A stretch of 64,000 bases of DNA from Lunularia cruciata (GCA_948567375.1 OX419760.1:24800001-24864000); one strand, 5' to 3'; shown: positions 10,919 to 23,097, counted from the first letter of the stretch. The notes: generated by a model from the letters alone, not told the origin. Made by a program: numbers and translations.

Positions 10919-12741
10919 TTTTGATTAAAGTCTAGCTCAAAAAGATTTTAACTCTATCCTCCACTGATTTGCAATCATATTTCAGACTCTCTGCAGTAAG
11001 ACCGCACATGGGTATATGAACTAATGAATTTTTGTGTCTACTCTCGACCTGGTCGCTTTACGGGTACATGGCTATTACCTAATAGCCATTTACGTAGTAA
11101 AGCAATATACACTTAAGCTAGTAAACACTGTTGCGTTTACTAAGGTAATTTAGTATATACTTTAGTGCTATCACTATGCATGAGCATTGGTGTGCAGCCG
11201 CCATTCGTTTGGTGAGGCAATACAACTTATGTTTAAGGGTGTGCTTCCTCTCGAGAGTTAACAATCCGTTGTTAAGATAAGGCTTCGACGAATCTAAAAT
11301 CAGTATACTGGATCTTATTACTGAATTAGAAATTGTGTTCAAAGAATTGTGTTCAAAGAATTTCTAATTAACACCTATGAGATGGAAACTAAAAGGCGTA
11401 AAACTCTGCAAGTTGCTGTCCTGCCATTCATTGTCAAGGTAGCCAATGTCGTCCGAATCTAATGGCTTGACAGCTTCCATCGAGTCAAAGCGTCATGTAA
11501 AAGCACCAGTAAAAGCACCAGCAAGAGTCATAGCACGCTTGTAGAATTGACGCTTTTAACTGAGCGATGCGTCTTGGGACGGCCTGGCATCAGAGGTTTG
11601 TATGGTAGATACTGCGAGAATAGTCTTTCACTTGCTGTAGTAGCTTGTCCACAAGCGGTCAAACTCCTGGTAGTTTCAGCTAGTGCAATAGCATGCAAGC
11701 CGCGAATGATTCCAAGTTGGTCGATGCTCCGGGATTTCATGCCATAGGTAGAGTAAATCCAGACCAAATCGCGCCAATACCCTTGAGAGAAATCAAAACG
11801 AGGAAACAGGACGAAACTTTTTGATTTTTAACTCAATTTACTCGTCAGTACACAATGCTCACAGTTGAGCAACTTCGTTTACGCCATCAGTTAACTCAAT
11901 TTCGAAGACGAGTCCCGTAACAGCAGCCTTTCTACGCCTCAAAGTGCAGAAAATTGTAGGACGAGACCGCATATACGCTTCCACCTTGCAAGCCAAGCGT
12001 CACCATAGACTGCCGATGAAGTGCGGGAAGTGGGTGCGTGTCGCGACCACACTAGTGCGTGTGGTCGTGGTCGACCTCCTCAGTCCTTTCAGGATGTCGC
12101 AGTGAGATTAGCGGTAGGCTCAGGTATAATTGCTGAACGTCCAGCAACGCGCTCCCCTTTCAAAGCGAGTCCTCACCACTTGATCTGGAGGTCACTTTAT
12201 TTTGCTTTCTCACAAGTAACCCAGTCGGATCTGAGCCAGAAATGCTCGCAGATTTTATGTACTCAAAATACGCTGAAATACTGGTCCACACAGAAAGTTG
12301 CAGGACGAATGTAATGGAAGTCAAACGCAGAAGTCATACTGGCGCACTCCTACATCATCTTCGTCACATGACTCGAATGCTTGCCCCGTCACTGAAGCTG
12401 CTAACATCTGGTCTTGCCAAGAAAGCTTTCTTTTCTCTCTTCCCAAACAGAGAATTAGAAAGGGTAGTATGCGGTCGTGAAATATACATTCCTGTACATG
12501 TACAGCCAAACTCTGTTACATCTCATCCACTAGGGGCAACATCTGAGTTGAAGTAGACCCCACTAGGTTGTGTGGAGGAATCTGAGAGCAGATAGATCTT
12601 GCCATTTTCGCGGTGTACTTTGACACAAGAGGTCTGAAGTGCATTAGAGGCTGGCAAATTTATGATGAAGTGACGCATCCTGAAATACCGGTTGTGCACA
12701 GGTTTTACAGGGAAAGGCATTATGGGACTTCCAAAAAGTGC
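10919..12741. other. intergenic between tRNA and helicase-like gene
   Basis: No gene recognised. Small structures: near 11329-11370 a direct repeat of 'ATTGTGTTCAAAGA' sits between the short inverted arms AATTAGAAATT and AATTTCTAATT. Near 11500-11522 'AAAAGCACCAG' is repeated. The right part should hold the 3' UTR of the minus-strand helicase-like gene. Confidence 0.4.
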
Positions 12742-15700
12742 TCAACACAAGCTAGTCCGTTTATTTTTTTCTCCTCCCGTCACCAAACTTCCAAGATTCC
12801 CGGTAAATGGTGCCCTACTTACGAGACCCAGTTGGACAAGGGAAGCTGCTTCTGCCAGCATCTGCAGAGCTCGTGGAACTTCTTGTGAACAACTCTGCAG
12901 GAGCTGCACTAGCTGAGACGCTGACGGGGCCATGGCTGCTGAACAAAAACTGTGAAGCACACCATCGACAGTCTGCCTGGCCATCCCGGACAAAATTTGT
13001 TCGTAAACTTGCGTGGTCTCTGGAAAGCTGTAGTTAATTATAAGCTTCATTCTATCCAAGGGGACGTGCCCCACATTCTCGATCGTGGTGACAACGGCTT
13101 GCACGCTTCCTTCTCTGCAAATACCGAAGTCAACGTATGAAAATCTACAACTCGTGAGGAAGTAGGCTTATATAATTGATTTCCATCCGAGGTTTCCACA
13201 TGATGAAGTTGGCTATGGCTATGGCTATGGCCAAACCAAGTCAATTCAAATGTGAAATGGACAAGCAATGTGATGCATGTGAATGCGACATGGCCCATCT
13301 TGAAACTAAACTACACTAACTGCTCTTGATAGCTTACATTGCACGGTGGAGGGAAAACGGGCAAAGAGAAGAAGGAAAGCCTCTCTGAATAAACTTCCAC
13401 CCATCCGTTTTTTAACCTTCTACTGACAAGAGAATTTGGGGACTAATTTTTGGTAAACACAACATCGAATGGAAAATAAAATAGAGCTTAAGTTTTGAGG
13501 AAGGGCTCGAGGAAAGCCGATATACCTGATTTGCTTGATGACCCCATCGATTTCTTGCTTCTGGGCGCCTTGTATGATAGCAGTAGAAAACCCTATCTTT
13601 AATACCTCAGGCAGAACCGCTTTGAGAGTTTCCTCATTTTCCACTAACACGAGGACTGTGCAAATATTCTTTCTCGTCAGCTTCTCCCAAAATTGCTGTA
13701 GTATTCTCTGCATCTGCCGTAAGAAATGTGAAAGGAATTGCAGTAAGTATGGATTCAACATGCTACGAGAAACTTCAAAGACACAGAAAAAGGATATAAA
13801 GATGAGTTCCCATAGACAACGAGAGACCTCATATCCTCTCATTCACATTCATGCTGGGTATACGTACCTTGTTCATTCTCTTGCTGATGTCGGTAAAAAC
13901 CGAAACAGTTTGGGTGATGCAAGCACTAGTGCTCTGGATGCTGTTCTCAGACGCCACTCTAGCTATGGGGTCTGTAACAAGTTGTCTGGCCATGATCAGT
14001 GCCCTTTCCGGATAGCTCTTGCTCAGGATAAGCTTGCGCGTTCTCCGATTCATGTACTCTTTGATTTTGCTAACATCGCTTTGCATTCCGTTTCCGGTTA
14101 TGTCATCTAAGTCATCTAAGACCTGCGACAATAGAAGTTTGACAAATTAGCCATAGCTTAGGTTTCAACGAAGTACACATAAGGTACAATAGTGATAAGA
14201 AGATATCTTTTATCGTACTCAATTCGTCAGAGACTGCACGAGTATCCAACTCCAGCAGAGGATATGAAGCTATACGTCGACTCGTGTTAGGCATCTGACA
14301 CCTGAGGCCAGAAACCAGAACGTTGGTATGGAGGTCATCTACTGCACTTACGAATAGTGAAACACTCGAAAGTGAAATGGCCTGTCGTGAAAGAAGTTCG
14401 CTCAATCGGTCTGGTGTAGCCACCACGATGTCTGGCGTTTGTATCTTCAACCTGACGAGAATACCAAGTCATGCAAGACCGAACTAAGACCGGTGCAAAA
14501 CTAAGCTGCAAATGTAAAAAGAATGAAATATGGATTAAATCTTGTCACCTTCAATGAAACTGAGAGGTAAATAAGGAAAAGTCTCCGAAATACGACCATT
14601 GTCACATAACCTAACCATATCCGTTATGGACGGACACCTGTAACTAAATCATCAACTAGTGGAACAAAAAGCTCACCACATGCTATACCTGATGATGGAC
14701 TCAAGTTTCTAGAATATGAGCTGCAGGACAATACCCAAAGTTACAGAAGACTCTACGAAATGGGACTAGAAGGTTGAACATAAAGCTCACCCTTCAGTTT
14801 GGCGCTCAATGCTGGTTCCACAATGCAAGCACACGGAAGAGATGCCAAGTGCCTTCTTCAAAACCCGAAAGACACGTCTCACCTGCCAAACATGCGGATA
14901 TGAGAAAGGAATTCCAGGTCACTTCCCACCATGGGCTTCTACTCTAGCTCCACACAATCATCAAACGCCAGCAATGCTGTATTATTCTCAACTGATTGTC
15001 ATGGATAGAAGAGAAGTCTACTTGTACTGGAACTCCAACTGGGAACAAGGAAAGACCTGTAGAGGTGGCTTCAAATATTTGATGAGTTGAGTCACACACA
15101 CTTCAAAGATTTCAATCCACACCAACTGCAGGGTCAGTGGCAGGATGACCCCCATGCGAAGTGCCTATCCACTCGAACAAAAAGATGAAGCAAAATAACT
15201 GGTTGATGCGGACTGTGCATACTGAACGTACCTTTAAGCCGCGGACTGTCAAAAGAAAATCACTGTTCCTGATTTCATGAACTAAATGATTTTTCCACGT
15301 ACCGCGCAAGCATCTGAGATGTCACACTCGTTTGATATCTAAGCTCCAACGTGAAAAATTGAAGAAGGTGGGAGACAATATTATGTGGGACTTCGTCGGA
15401 AGTTTAGTGGTCTAAAAAGCACCAATCCATAGACAGAAAAGCGCAATAAAAATAAACCGTATACCAGACGACCATTTCTTAATCATGACAACTTCGTTAA
15501 TTTGTGTATTCACTGACAGCTGGAAAACCGGGAGTATAGGACTAGTGAGGAGCATTATTGGAAGTAGATATTCCGTACCCGCAAAGCCAGTTCTTGAGTT
15601 AGCACAACGATGACCACGAAAGGTTGAGAAAGTACATCGCCATTGGCACGCTGCTTCTTCACGTGAGCGACGGATGGAGAAACATAACTATAAGCTTTCT

Positions 15701-17247
15701 CCTCGCAGCTCAGAGAGCAACTCCCTAAAATGTCTACCCCTTCGCTATAAGCTTTCCAGACTTGCTTTCTAAACAAGTCTGCCGACTGGCTCGCTCCACT
15801 GACTTCTTTCTGATTACTGAAAAGTCTTTCAGCCATGAGGCCTGCCTCTGAGATTGCAGCAAGCATCACTTCATCCTTTACCTCCACTTTCACACCTACG
15901 ATTCCCCGAGGTCGTTCATTGACTACACCGGTTCCTCCTTCGGCTTTAGCAATGGGCTGGGCGCTGGGGCTCCCAACTTTGAGTGAGTGATCTCGCACTA
16001 CTCGTCCATTTTCGCTTGCTTTCTGCTTGACGGCATCATTTGTGTCCACTTTCCTTCTCTTCTGGACATGGACGGGTTCATCCGCATCTGCAGACGCGTC
16101 TTTCACTCTTTTCCTTTTGAGCTCCTTGTCATAACCTGCGTTTATATCGTCGTCTGAATCACCTGCGTCCTCACCCCCTTGATATTGTCTACCTTTGTAA
16201 TTAAGTTTCTCTTCATACACTGTACCAGGTTCAAGGGACGCTGCCTTCCTCGCCGCTTCTTTCTTTTTTTCCAATTTCAATTTTCGATCGCGTCTGTCAA
16301 GGAAGGGATCTTCGGGAGTGGGCAGCGCGTAGCACATTGACTGTTTCATGCAATACAGAGCAAACCCACTTAGCCAGACTAATCAAGAATTCACGAAAAC
16401 TTTAAATAAGGTGAGTTCCAAAGTTGAGCCCATAGAACTTCAGGCCTTCGTCCAATACGGAGAAACGCTGGGTGGTATTTCCAACAAAACTGACGTTAAG
16501 CAAACAACAGTTACTAGTGACCACTCGCACCTCAGCAACCATGACGTCTCCGTTAATTCAGACTTTGACAATGCTTGCTTCCATGACCATATTAATGTTG
16601 AGAATCACGCATCACACTGTCTTCAGTGGAGAATTTGGCCCCACCCCTAAATGCGTTTATCATCGTGACCACATTCAGTTCAACTGGGATTCTGAATCTA
16701 CAACGACTGCTACTCCATCCGGCATTCCTGTTCGCTTGAAATTTTGAAGGCACATGGATCAAACTTCTGGTTTTGCCGACAAGGCAGGACGAGACCGACA
16801 AGGGAATAAACACAAATGGTTTTAATATCTGGTAATAGATTCTCCACGTCACTCTGCACCTGAAACGTACTTCAGTTCTTATAAGCATACTGCAAGCTGG
16901 AAACCTCAACAAAAACTCAAGCACATTCAAAGGTATTTTACGTTTGCCATATGTAAACCGCAGCTCTTTTGGACTCAACGCAATCGCAGATGTCCTGCCA
17001 ATGTCCTAATCTTTCTGGACACTAGAAGCTCCATTGCACTGGCCACGGATTGCATTACACAAGTTACTCAAGTTGTGAAATCATGAAGAAAACAAACCTC
17101 GCAACAACGACGCATTCCAGCTTTCCGACGTCGCTTGCAAGCCTGAACACCCTGGATGGCTTCCATGGAGTCGGCTCCCGCCCTGCGATTTCGCTTACGG
17201 ATAGCTTTGTTGCGATTCTTGGCAATGGCATCATCTCCTTTGGCCAT
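12742..17247 (-). CDS. DEAD-box-helicase-like protein with degenerate motifs (probable pseudo-helicase), seven exons
   Basis: Exons 17247-17098, 16340-15579, 14882-14791, 14451-14352, 14122-13868, 13713-13526 and 13114-12742 join in phase to 639 residues; every intron is GT-AG. The N-terminus (MAKGDDAIAKNRNK, then a basic stretch to residue 50, then YALPTPEDPF) resembles a conserved plant protein often annotated as P-loop NTPase or RNA helicase-like. Residues 108-115 are acidic; KRKR (124-127) and KRRK (144-147) suggest nuclear import. Helicase order is visible but worn: motif Ia as TQELALR (298-304), Ib as ATPDRL (346-351), DEAD replaced by LDDLDD (370-375), SAT replaced by SKSYP (402-406), then INYSFP in the second RecA half. 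No Walker A (GxGKT) is seen, and motif VI HRIGR is replaced by a GMARQ segment. ATP hydrolysis is therefore doubtful; an RNA-binding or scaffold role, perhaps nucleolar, is inference. The last exon may end slightly differently, since a GTAAGT lies at about 12819. Confidence 0.85.
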
Positions 17248-17488
17248 TGTTCCTTCTCGTCAATGTAACACGCACCTCTGTTTCTTTCTAAGAGCTTTCC
17301 TCCATGTAATTTCAATCCGCGGACAAGATTCCTTACTCGGCAGATGCCTTGAGAGCAATTCTGCAGGATTGAATCATACCAACATTCTGAAGCTTCAGTT
17401 ACAACATACCCTACGAAGGGTCGTCGTGACTTCTCCAAACCATAAACCCTCAGTCTCCTGTTCTATTTCATGCTCGTTCAGCAATTAC

Positions 17489-17508
17489 TCTAAACCCTAA
17501 CCCTAAAT
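17489..17508. promoter_or_regulatory. telo-box pair upstream of the helicase-like gene
   Basis: The core TAAACCCTAACCCTAAA holds two overlapping telomere-type units about 245 bp upstream of the ATG at 17247. A related AAACCCT lies near 17444. In plants, telo-boxes near transcription starts are typical of ribosome-biogenesis and translation genes. That fits a nucleolar or RNA-related role for the neighbouring gene, but the link is inference. Confidence 0.5.
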
Positions 17509-17639
17509 TCTACTGAATTGAACGAACATAAACACCTAAAACCCCCAGTTTACATACAGTTAGAATTGGAGTTTTACAGTTTAGAATTACAGTTAGAATT
17601 GGAGTATTCCCCTCAGCTTTAATCCCACAAGAAAATAGT

Positions 17640-18324
17640 CACACATTTATTTGAGAGAGGGTGTGATTACTTGAGGGAAGCAGTGTGCAGCAGCAGGTCG
17701 CAAAATCTTCAAATATAGGGTATCGCAAAGTCTTCAAATATAGGGTATGTCCCGAGGTCATTTTTTGTTTCTCTAGCTTTGGAAGTTACACAGAGAGTTG
17801 TACGTGACATTCGATATATTGGTCAAAGAGTGCACGATAGCTAGGTAAGAAGTGTACCATTCTCATGCTTTGAATTATATTTTAGATAATTTATTTTCAT
17901 GATTCTATAGAGAGTTATGGTGGATGTAATCCATATGAGAATAATCACATTAGATGATGTTTCTTTGTATGTTATCGTTGTTCAAAGACCCGTATGACTT
18001 GCATAACCAGGATACCTTAGGTGCCACGACTCGCATAACCAGGATACCAGGATATACTGCCGCACAGGTTTCTCAAACTGATTCAATTTGTAACCCGAAC
18101 GACTTGCATAGCCGTATAACTTGAATAACTAGGATACCTTAGGTGCCACGACTTGCATAACCAGGATACCTTAGGTGGAGAAATCTGAGGCGACGCAGAT
18201 TTCTCAAACTGACTCAATTTGTAGACCGAACGAACTTGCATAGCCAGGATACCTTAGGTCCGGAAAGGCATATTTATCACCTTAGGTCCGGAAAGGCAGA
18301 TTTATCGTTCAAACTCTATTGAGG
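17640..18324 (+). mobile_element. decayed non-LTR family L copy with scrambled short repeats
   Basis: From 17660 to 17980 the sequence follows the family C-terminal region with many indels. The 'TCGCAAAGTCTTCAAATATAG' type segment is duplicated at 17697-17745. From 17990 to 18300 the family segment 'CTTGCATAACCAGGATACCTTAGGTGCC' is repeated about five times in imperfect, partly rearranged form. A separate block 'TTTCTCAAACTGA(T/C)TCAATTTGTA' is repeated twice (18086 and 18207). The copy is non-coding and old. Confidence 0.65.
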
Positions 18325-18572
18325 TTTAACCCCATTTTACTCTTTTCGATTCTCCCCCTTGTACGGCTTGATGGCGTCTTCCCACCCTTCATTTTTTCTG
18401 TGCGTTCACCTTCTCCCGTTACTTTAGAGATATCAAATATAATGGGGGCTTAACCCCATTTTACTCTTTTCGATTCTCTCCCTTGTACGGGCTTGATGGC
18501 GTCTTCCCACCCTCCATTTTTTCTGCGCGGTCACCTTCTCCCGTTACTTTAGAGATATCAAATATAATGGAG
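18325..18572 (+). repeat. 124-bp tandem duplication of the family L 3' UTR
   Basis: Two adjacent units of about 124 bp start near 18325 and 18449. Each holds the family 3' UTR ('CCCCATTTTACTC', 'CTTGATGGCGTCTTCCCACC') followed by 'CACCTTCTCCCGTTACTTTAG' and 'AGATATCAAATATAATGG'. They differ by only a few bases, so the duplication is younger than the rest of the copy. Confidence 0.85.
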
Positions 18573-20450
18573 AAACCTCGTCTAAATTGTTCCTATATTG
18601 CGGTCATAGTTGCGTTGAAGAAGCTATGGTCTATTCTGAATCGGTTTTCAGTTGTTCTTGAGTGTGATATTTAAAAATCCGAAAATATGTATATTTGGTT
18701 TATTAATCAATTGATCAACATTTATATTTGTTGGACAAATGGTTCCTCAAAGAAATTCTCACATAAGCATTGGTTTTCTCCAATGTATAATGATTTAATT
18801 AAAATGTTCTGTTATATAATCAGCATAGATTATAATAGACTGTAAATGGTTATGATAAGTTCTATACTTACATAGGTATAGGAGAAAATATTGTATACTT
18901 TAGTCTTTAGCGTGAAATATGATACAATATATTATTATTTACTTTACCAAAAACTCTTTCGACGTGTATAAGTGCAAAAGAGTGAATATATTGAGCTATA
19001 ACACATAAGCAGTGGACTACCACACCAAGAAAGCATAATGCTCCTCATTCACGCTCATTCGCTGAGTATTATTCCATTTTGTACAATAATAATATAATGC
19101 AGTGTGATATTTCTTTTCCGGATGCGTGCGTCCCTTTAAACTTTGTATCAAAAGCAATTTACGAAAAAAAATACTTATAAATAAAGATCCTTTGATTTAT
19201 AATCGTAGTTGCAGAAAAGGCTTTCTCGTGTATAGATTGAGAACTTACACAAAAATTGAATATGCTTTTACACAAGAAAATTTGTAAATCACTTCAAGAT
19301 ATCATGGTGTTATTATTCTTTTTTTTTGTTCATATATGTGAAAACGTAACAACTTCAAACGAAAGGTCTTGTTGACCTTGTTGAAATGAGGATCCTTGCT
19401 TGAGTAACTTTCCTTTAACTTTACTAAACTTTAACACCTACTTGTCTAGTACATCTCGAAGTAGAGAGAAAGTAGACCATTCAATTCGGCATTTTATTAT
19501 CACTTCTTTCAGAGCTACTCAAGTGTGAGACATCTCCACTATATGTTGATTCTACTACACAAATCTTACATCCAATGTCAAAATTGATAAAGCCCTCGTA
19601 AGGTTGAAAAGTCCACTATAATTCCTTGAATCTCTTGGGGCCACTACTAACGAGACAATTGATGATGAGAAAGTGTTCCATTTATTAGAACTTGATTAGG
19701 AAAATACCTTATTTATATCGTATGCTATTGTTATAATGCGGAATTTTATCTCTAAGAGAACAAACTAATATGCAAAGTTATTCCAAGATCCTAATCTCAA
19801 ATGAGACATTAGTTGGAATGACAGCCCAAGATCTTTGCTTGAGATGATTGAAAATCGTCATAGCACAATGTCATGAGGTAACCAGTCGAAAGCATCGACG
19901 GGTTCCATGGAAGGAGTGGCTCACTTTTGGTTTGTAGGATTTGGCTGACATATAACTTGAAGCAAGTTCTTCATTATTCTCAAATCTACTTGTAAATTTT
20001 CTAGCTCTTATCCATACAAAGACAAAGAGTAAGTTCAAGTTTGTATTCATCGTTGTATTATTGAAATTTAAGCCAGCTACAAATAATTGTTCTCAATAAG
20101 ACAATAAGATGTATAATATATACTTTCCTTGAATTTGAAGATCTCAAACACGAGATCGATTTATTTTAACTATGAAATATGATGTTTCAAGTTCTCCCAA
20201 AGGGAAACAAACAAATCCGTTTATGGTGGTATCATTACCTATTGAATATCAACATTGCGGATGGAGAGAGTGTTTTGGATACAAATGCTAGTATATTTGT
20301 CCTTTTCCCTAAACAGTAATTATTTGAGAAGAATTGAAAAAATTTGACTCTAGATTAAAGTTGAGTTAATAGAGAGATCAAATGTCGAGAATCAAAGATA
20401 ATATGTAAAATATAGTTACGGACGGCCATTTGAGAGAGAAGGGTTTACTC
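18573..20450. other. AT-rich DNA without recognised genes
   Basis: No coding frame was recognised. A segment near 20270-20330 reads weakly like the start of a retroviral-type protease (VLDTNAS in one frame), and the whole stretch may be a very old retroelement. This is not firm. Confidence 0.4.
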
Positions 20451-20594
20451 TAATAATCTTAGTTATTCACACATCAACACAAAAGTCAGACTTGCTTATC
20501 AAACTTGCTGTAGTAGATGCTTATGTATCTACTTTAGCAAGTTTGATAAGCAAGTTTGACTTTTGTGTTGATGTGTGAATAACTAAGATTATTA
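20451..20594. repeat. large near-perfect inverted repeat (hairpin), 68-bp arms
   Basis: The left arm 20451-20518 and the right arm 20527-20594 are reverse complements with only three mismatches. They enclose an 8-base loop (GCTTATGT). The arms begin TAATAATCTTAGTTATTCAC and include ACTTGCTTATCAAACTTGCT. No ORF runs through it. It could be a foldback or MITE-like element, or a transcribed hairpin that feeds small RNAs. The bases just outside do not show a clear target-site duplication. Confidence 0.9.
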
Positions 20595-21714
20595 AGATAT
20601 ACAAGATTACTAAAAATATATGAATATCCAAGGATTATCATAAAGATTCAATGTCAAAATATAGAAAAAATCTAAATTTTAAAAAAGTAATAGAACGTAG
20701 TAAAATTTAGACACTAGCCTTCTCAATTTAATATCAGTTTATTTCAATGGGAAGTAATTCAATCCTATTCCATAAAATATATTACTGAATCCCTATTATG
20801 ATTGTTACCATGACTCTCCGCAAATACTATCTATAGAATGTATAGAAATCACACCTCGGCCACTAATCATTTCTAAAATTTTGAAATCGATGCAACCTAG
20901 TAATCTTAGATATTTACATTTGTAAGTAATATAAGGGTCTAGCAAAATGTGCCATTAACTAATTTTTTTTACATGTGGATTGAAGTATTAATAAAGATAA
21001 GCCACCAAGGACAAAATAAAATTTGGAAACATAATATTATCAAATTATGCTACTTACTTAAGAAGGAAACAAAGATTAGTTTCAGAACTAATGCTTCAGA
21101 ACTAATGCTCTATACTGAAAAACATCTAGATAGAACAAATTCCACATAATGGACAAAACATTTCTATAAATTTATTTCAATTTGATGTTTTTGGTCTATG
21201 TTGATTTGATTAAAATTTAAAGAAGTCAAATTGTTCAATTCTCACTCACCACGAGTTCATCAAACTGGACTCTAAATTTCCCATATTGTATAAACTATTG
21301 TCACCCTTTGATAAAAGATTTTCACACGATGTGCAACCACCATGAACCATATTCTTGAACTTCATGAAATCTTCTCCCTTGTTCTCCTTCCTCTAAAATC
21401 AATACCTTTGTACTTAACATGACGCCTTGAGATATGAGCCTTGCTCATGTGATGCCTTCATTGGTTCTAGCATAGTAACCAAGGTTCTTACATTGAATTC
21501 ACATCCAAGATGAAGATTATTTGGGTCCCTAGAGTAAGGACCCTAGATTAGGGACCTGTAGTTGTATAAAATACCTAAATATTTTAATAACTCTTAGCAA
21601 TTAGTCAACATATAGTTGAATCAACCAATGAACCATTATCTTTCATTTGACATGTATTTGAATCTAAGGATTTCATCACATGCTTCTTAGATGCTGCCTT
21701 TGTAGAGGATATTC
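20595..21714. other. AT-rich DNA without recognised genes
   Basis: Short open stretches only, for example 20949-21149 with Lys/Ile-rich codons. The sequence may be decayed retroelement internal DNA. No motif supports a specific call. Confidence 0.4.
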
Positions 21715-22387
21715 TCCATGTGGAGATCTACTGTGGCATTTAGTATACTCTCTTCTAGTATTGTCTATCAACCAACTTGCCTTCTCCGCATGGTTCCTCC
21801 TTCCTTCAATTTCTTATCACATTTGAGAGCTTTTGATAGGAGGATTATGGGAGTCTTTGGTGATATCATCTAACTAGGGACATTTGAGTGTATGATGGGG
21901 TATTTGGCACATAAACAAACACCTCTACCAATCTCATGCAAAGAGGTATGCCTATTATAGATGGAGGAGATAACACTTATAGCATTTTGGGTCAGTTGGG
22001 CTCTCTTGGCATCCCTACTTCCTCTTATCTGGTAGTTGATGATAGGCAAATTTTGCAGACATATGTGGCCAAGATGGAAGAGGGATATTTTTCTCTCCAA
22101 GGATATAATGTTTGCTATGGTGTGAGCAAGTGGATACTTTGCTTGGATGGAGCATTCATATGCTTTGCAAACAACATGTGTTAGAGCATACTCGTACTTG
22201 GTCCAAGATGATCATGTGATAGTGGCGGATGTTGTGGTTATAAATTATACATATGATGGAGGGAGTGATTCTCATCCTCCTAGATGTGAAAAAAATAGAG
22301 TAGCAACATGCAAGGTCTCCAAGTATAGGGGTATGCGATGAGGTCACCTCTTTGTTCCTTTAGCCTTGGAGTTATATGGAATGACAG

Positions 22388-22971
22388 TGTAATACCAATC
22401 GCTAGATATATTAGCTAGAGGTGAAATTTGGCTTGGTAAAATTTGGAAAGATGTTATGTATGATGGGTTAGGTAGATCAGATAGAGGTGTCATCAAAAGA
22501 GGACTTCTACAAATAGGGTAGGAGCCAAAAATAGCCTAAAAACTTTTGAACCAATTTTGGAGGCCTAAATGGATGAATTAGGCCTAAAAAATATGCAAAT
22601 CCCCCCCCCAAGTGAAGGAACGGCTAGCCTTCTCTCCCCCTTGGTTTGTCTCATCAAAGGCTTTCCAATGGTACGTCACCCGTGCAATTGGGAGATTCCC
22701 TAAAGATTCCTTTTGGTTAAAGGTGGTTTGACCAACCAGATAGGATCAGAACCAACATGTCATCCATACATGCAACTAATCTAAAGGTAGAGACCATTGA
22801 CATGTCACCCATCCATATATCTGATCCAAGGGTGGAGCTTCCTTCCGGGTAGTCCCCTTTGCTATATAATATAGTCAAGGTGCTCCTTTAGGGCATCGGA
22901 GGTTCGAGTGTGAAACTGTGTGTTTCTTATTTTGTGTATCTCTTCAAGTCTCCTATCCTTGGAGTATTACA
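22388..22971 (+). mobile_element. solo LTR of chromovirus family CV1, with target-site duplication
   Basis: The 584-bp insert begins TGTAATACC and ends GAGTATTACA. It is flanked by GACAG (22383-22387) and GATAG (22972-22976), a 5-bp target-site duplication with one later change. Reverse-oriented relatives lie at 28527-29276 and 48314-48899. The LTR carries a C9 run (22601-22609) in the same place as the G17 run of the copy at 28.9 kb. Both lie next to 'AGGCCTAAAAAA'. The internal region was lost by LTR-LTR recombination. Confidence 0.9.
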
Positions 22972-23059
22972 GATAGACATGGCATTCAACACATTTGTAA
23001 AGGAGTGTGTGAGAGTGTATCATATTAGACATCAAGGGGTACCACTCTCTCTCTCTCAT

Positions 23060-23097
23060 AATGAATACACATTGTCTTTAGACAATGTGTATTCATT
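23060..23097. repeat. perfect 17-bp-arm hairpin inside family L copy
   Basis: AATGAATACACATTGTC is followed by loop TTTA and its exact reverse complement. In the copy at 6.7 kb only the right-arm version is present at this point. The left arm therefore looks like a newly made inverted copy. Confidence 0.85.

Noticed and set aside
12700-13110. Plus-strand frames at 12692-13037 as separate genes
   Set aside because: They lie over the last exon of the minus-strand gene, whose exons all join in phase.
14341-14352. Read-through of exon 4 of the helicase-like gene into a longer frame (VSLFVSAVDDLH...)
   Set aside because: A perfect GTAAGT donor follows VSLF, and exon 5 starting VLDDLDD continues both phase and family order, so the read-through is intron.
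17060-17100. Second start of the helicase-like gene in the long minus-strand frame 17438-17064
   Set aside because: That frame is shifted from the MAKGDDA frame and continues into the intron; the exon from 17247 to 17098 joins correctly with exon 2.
20270-20330. Copia-type protease remnant
   Set aside because: Only a seven-residue resemblance in one frame, without neighbouring gag or integrase motifs.
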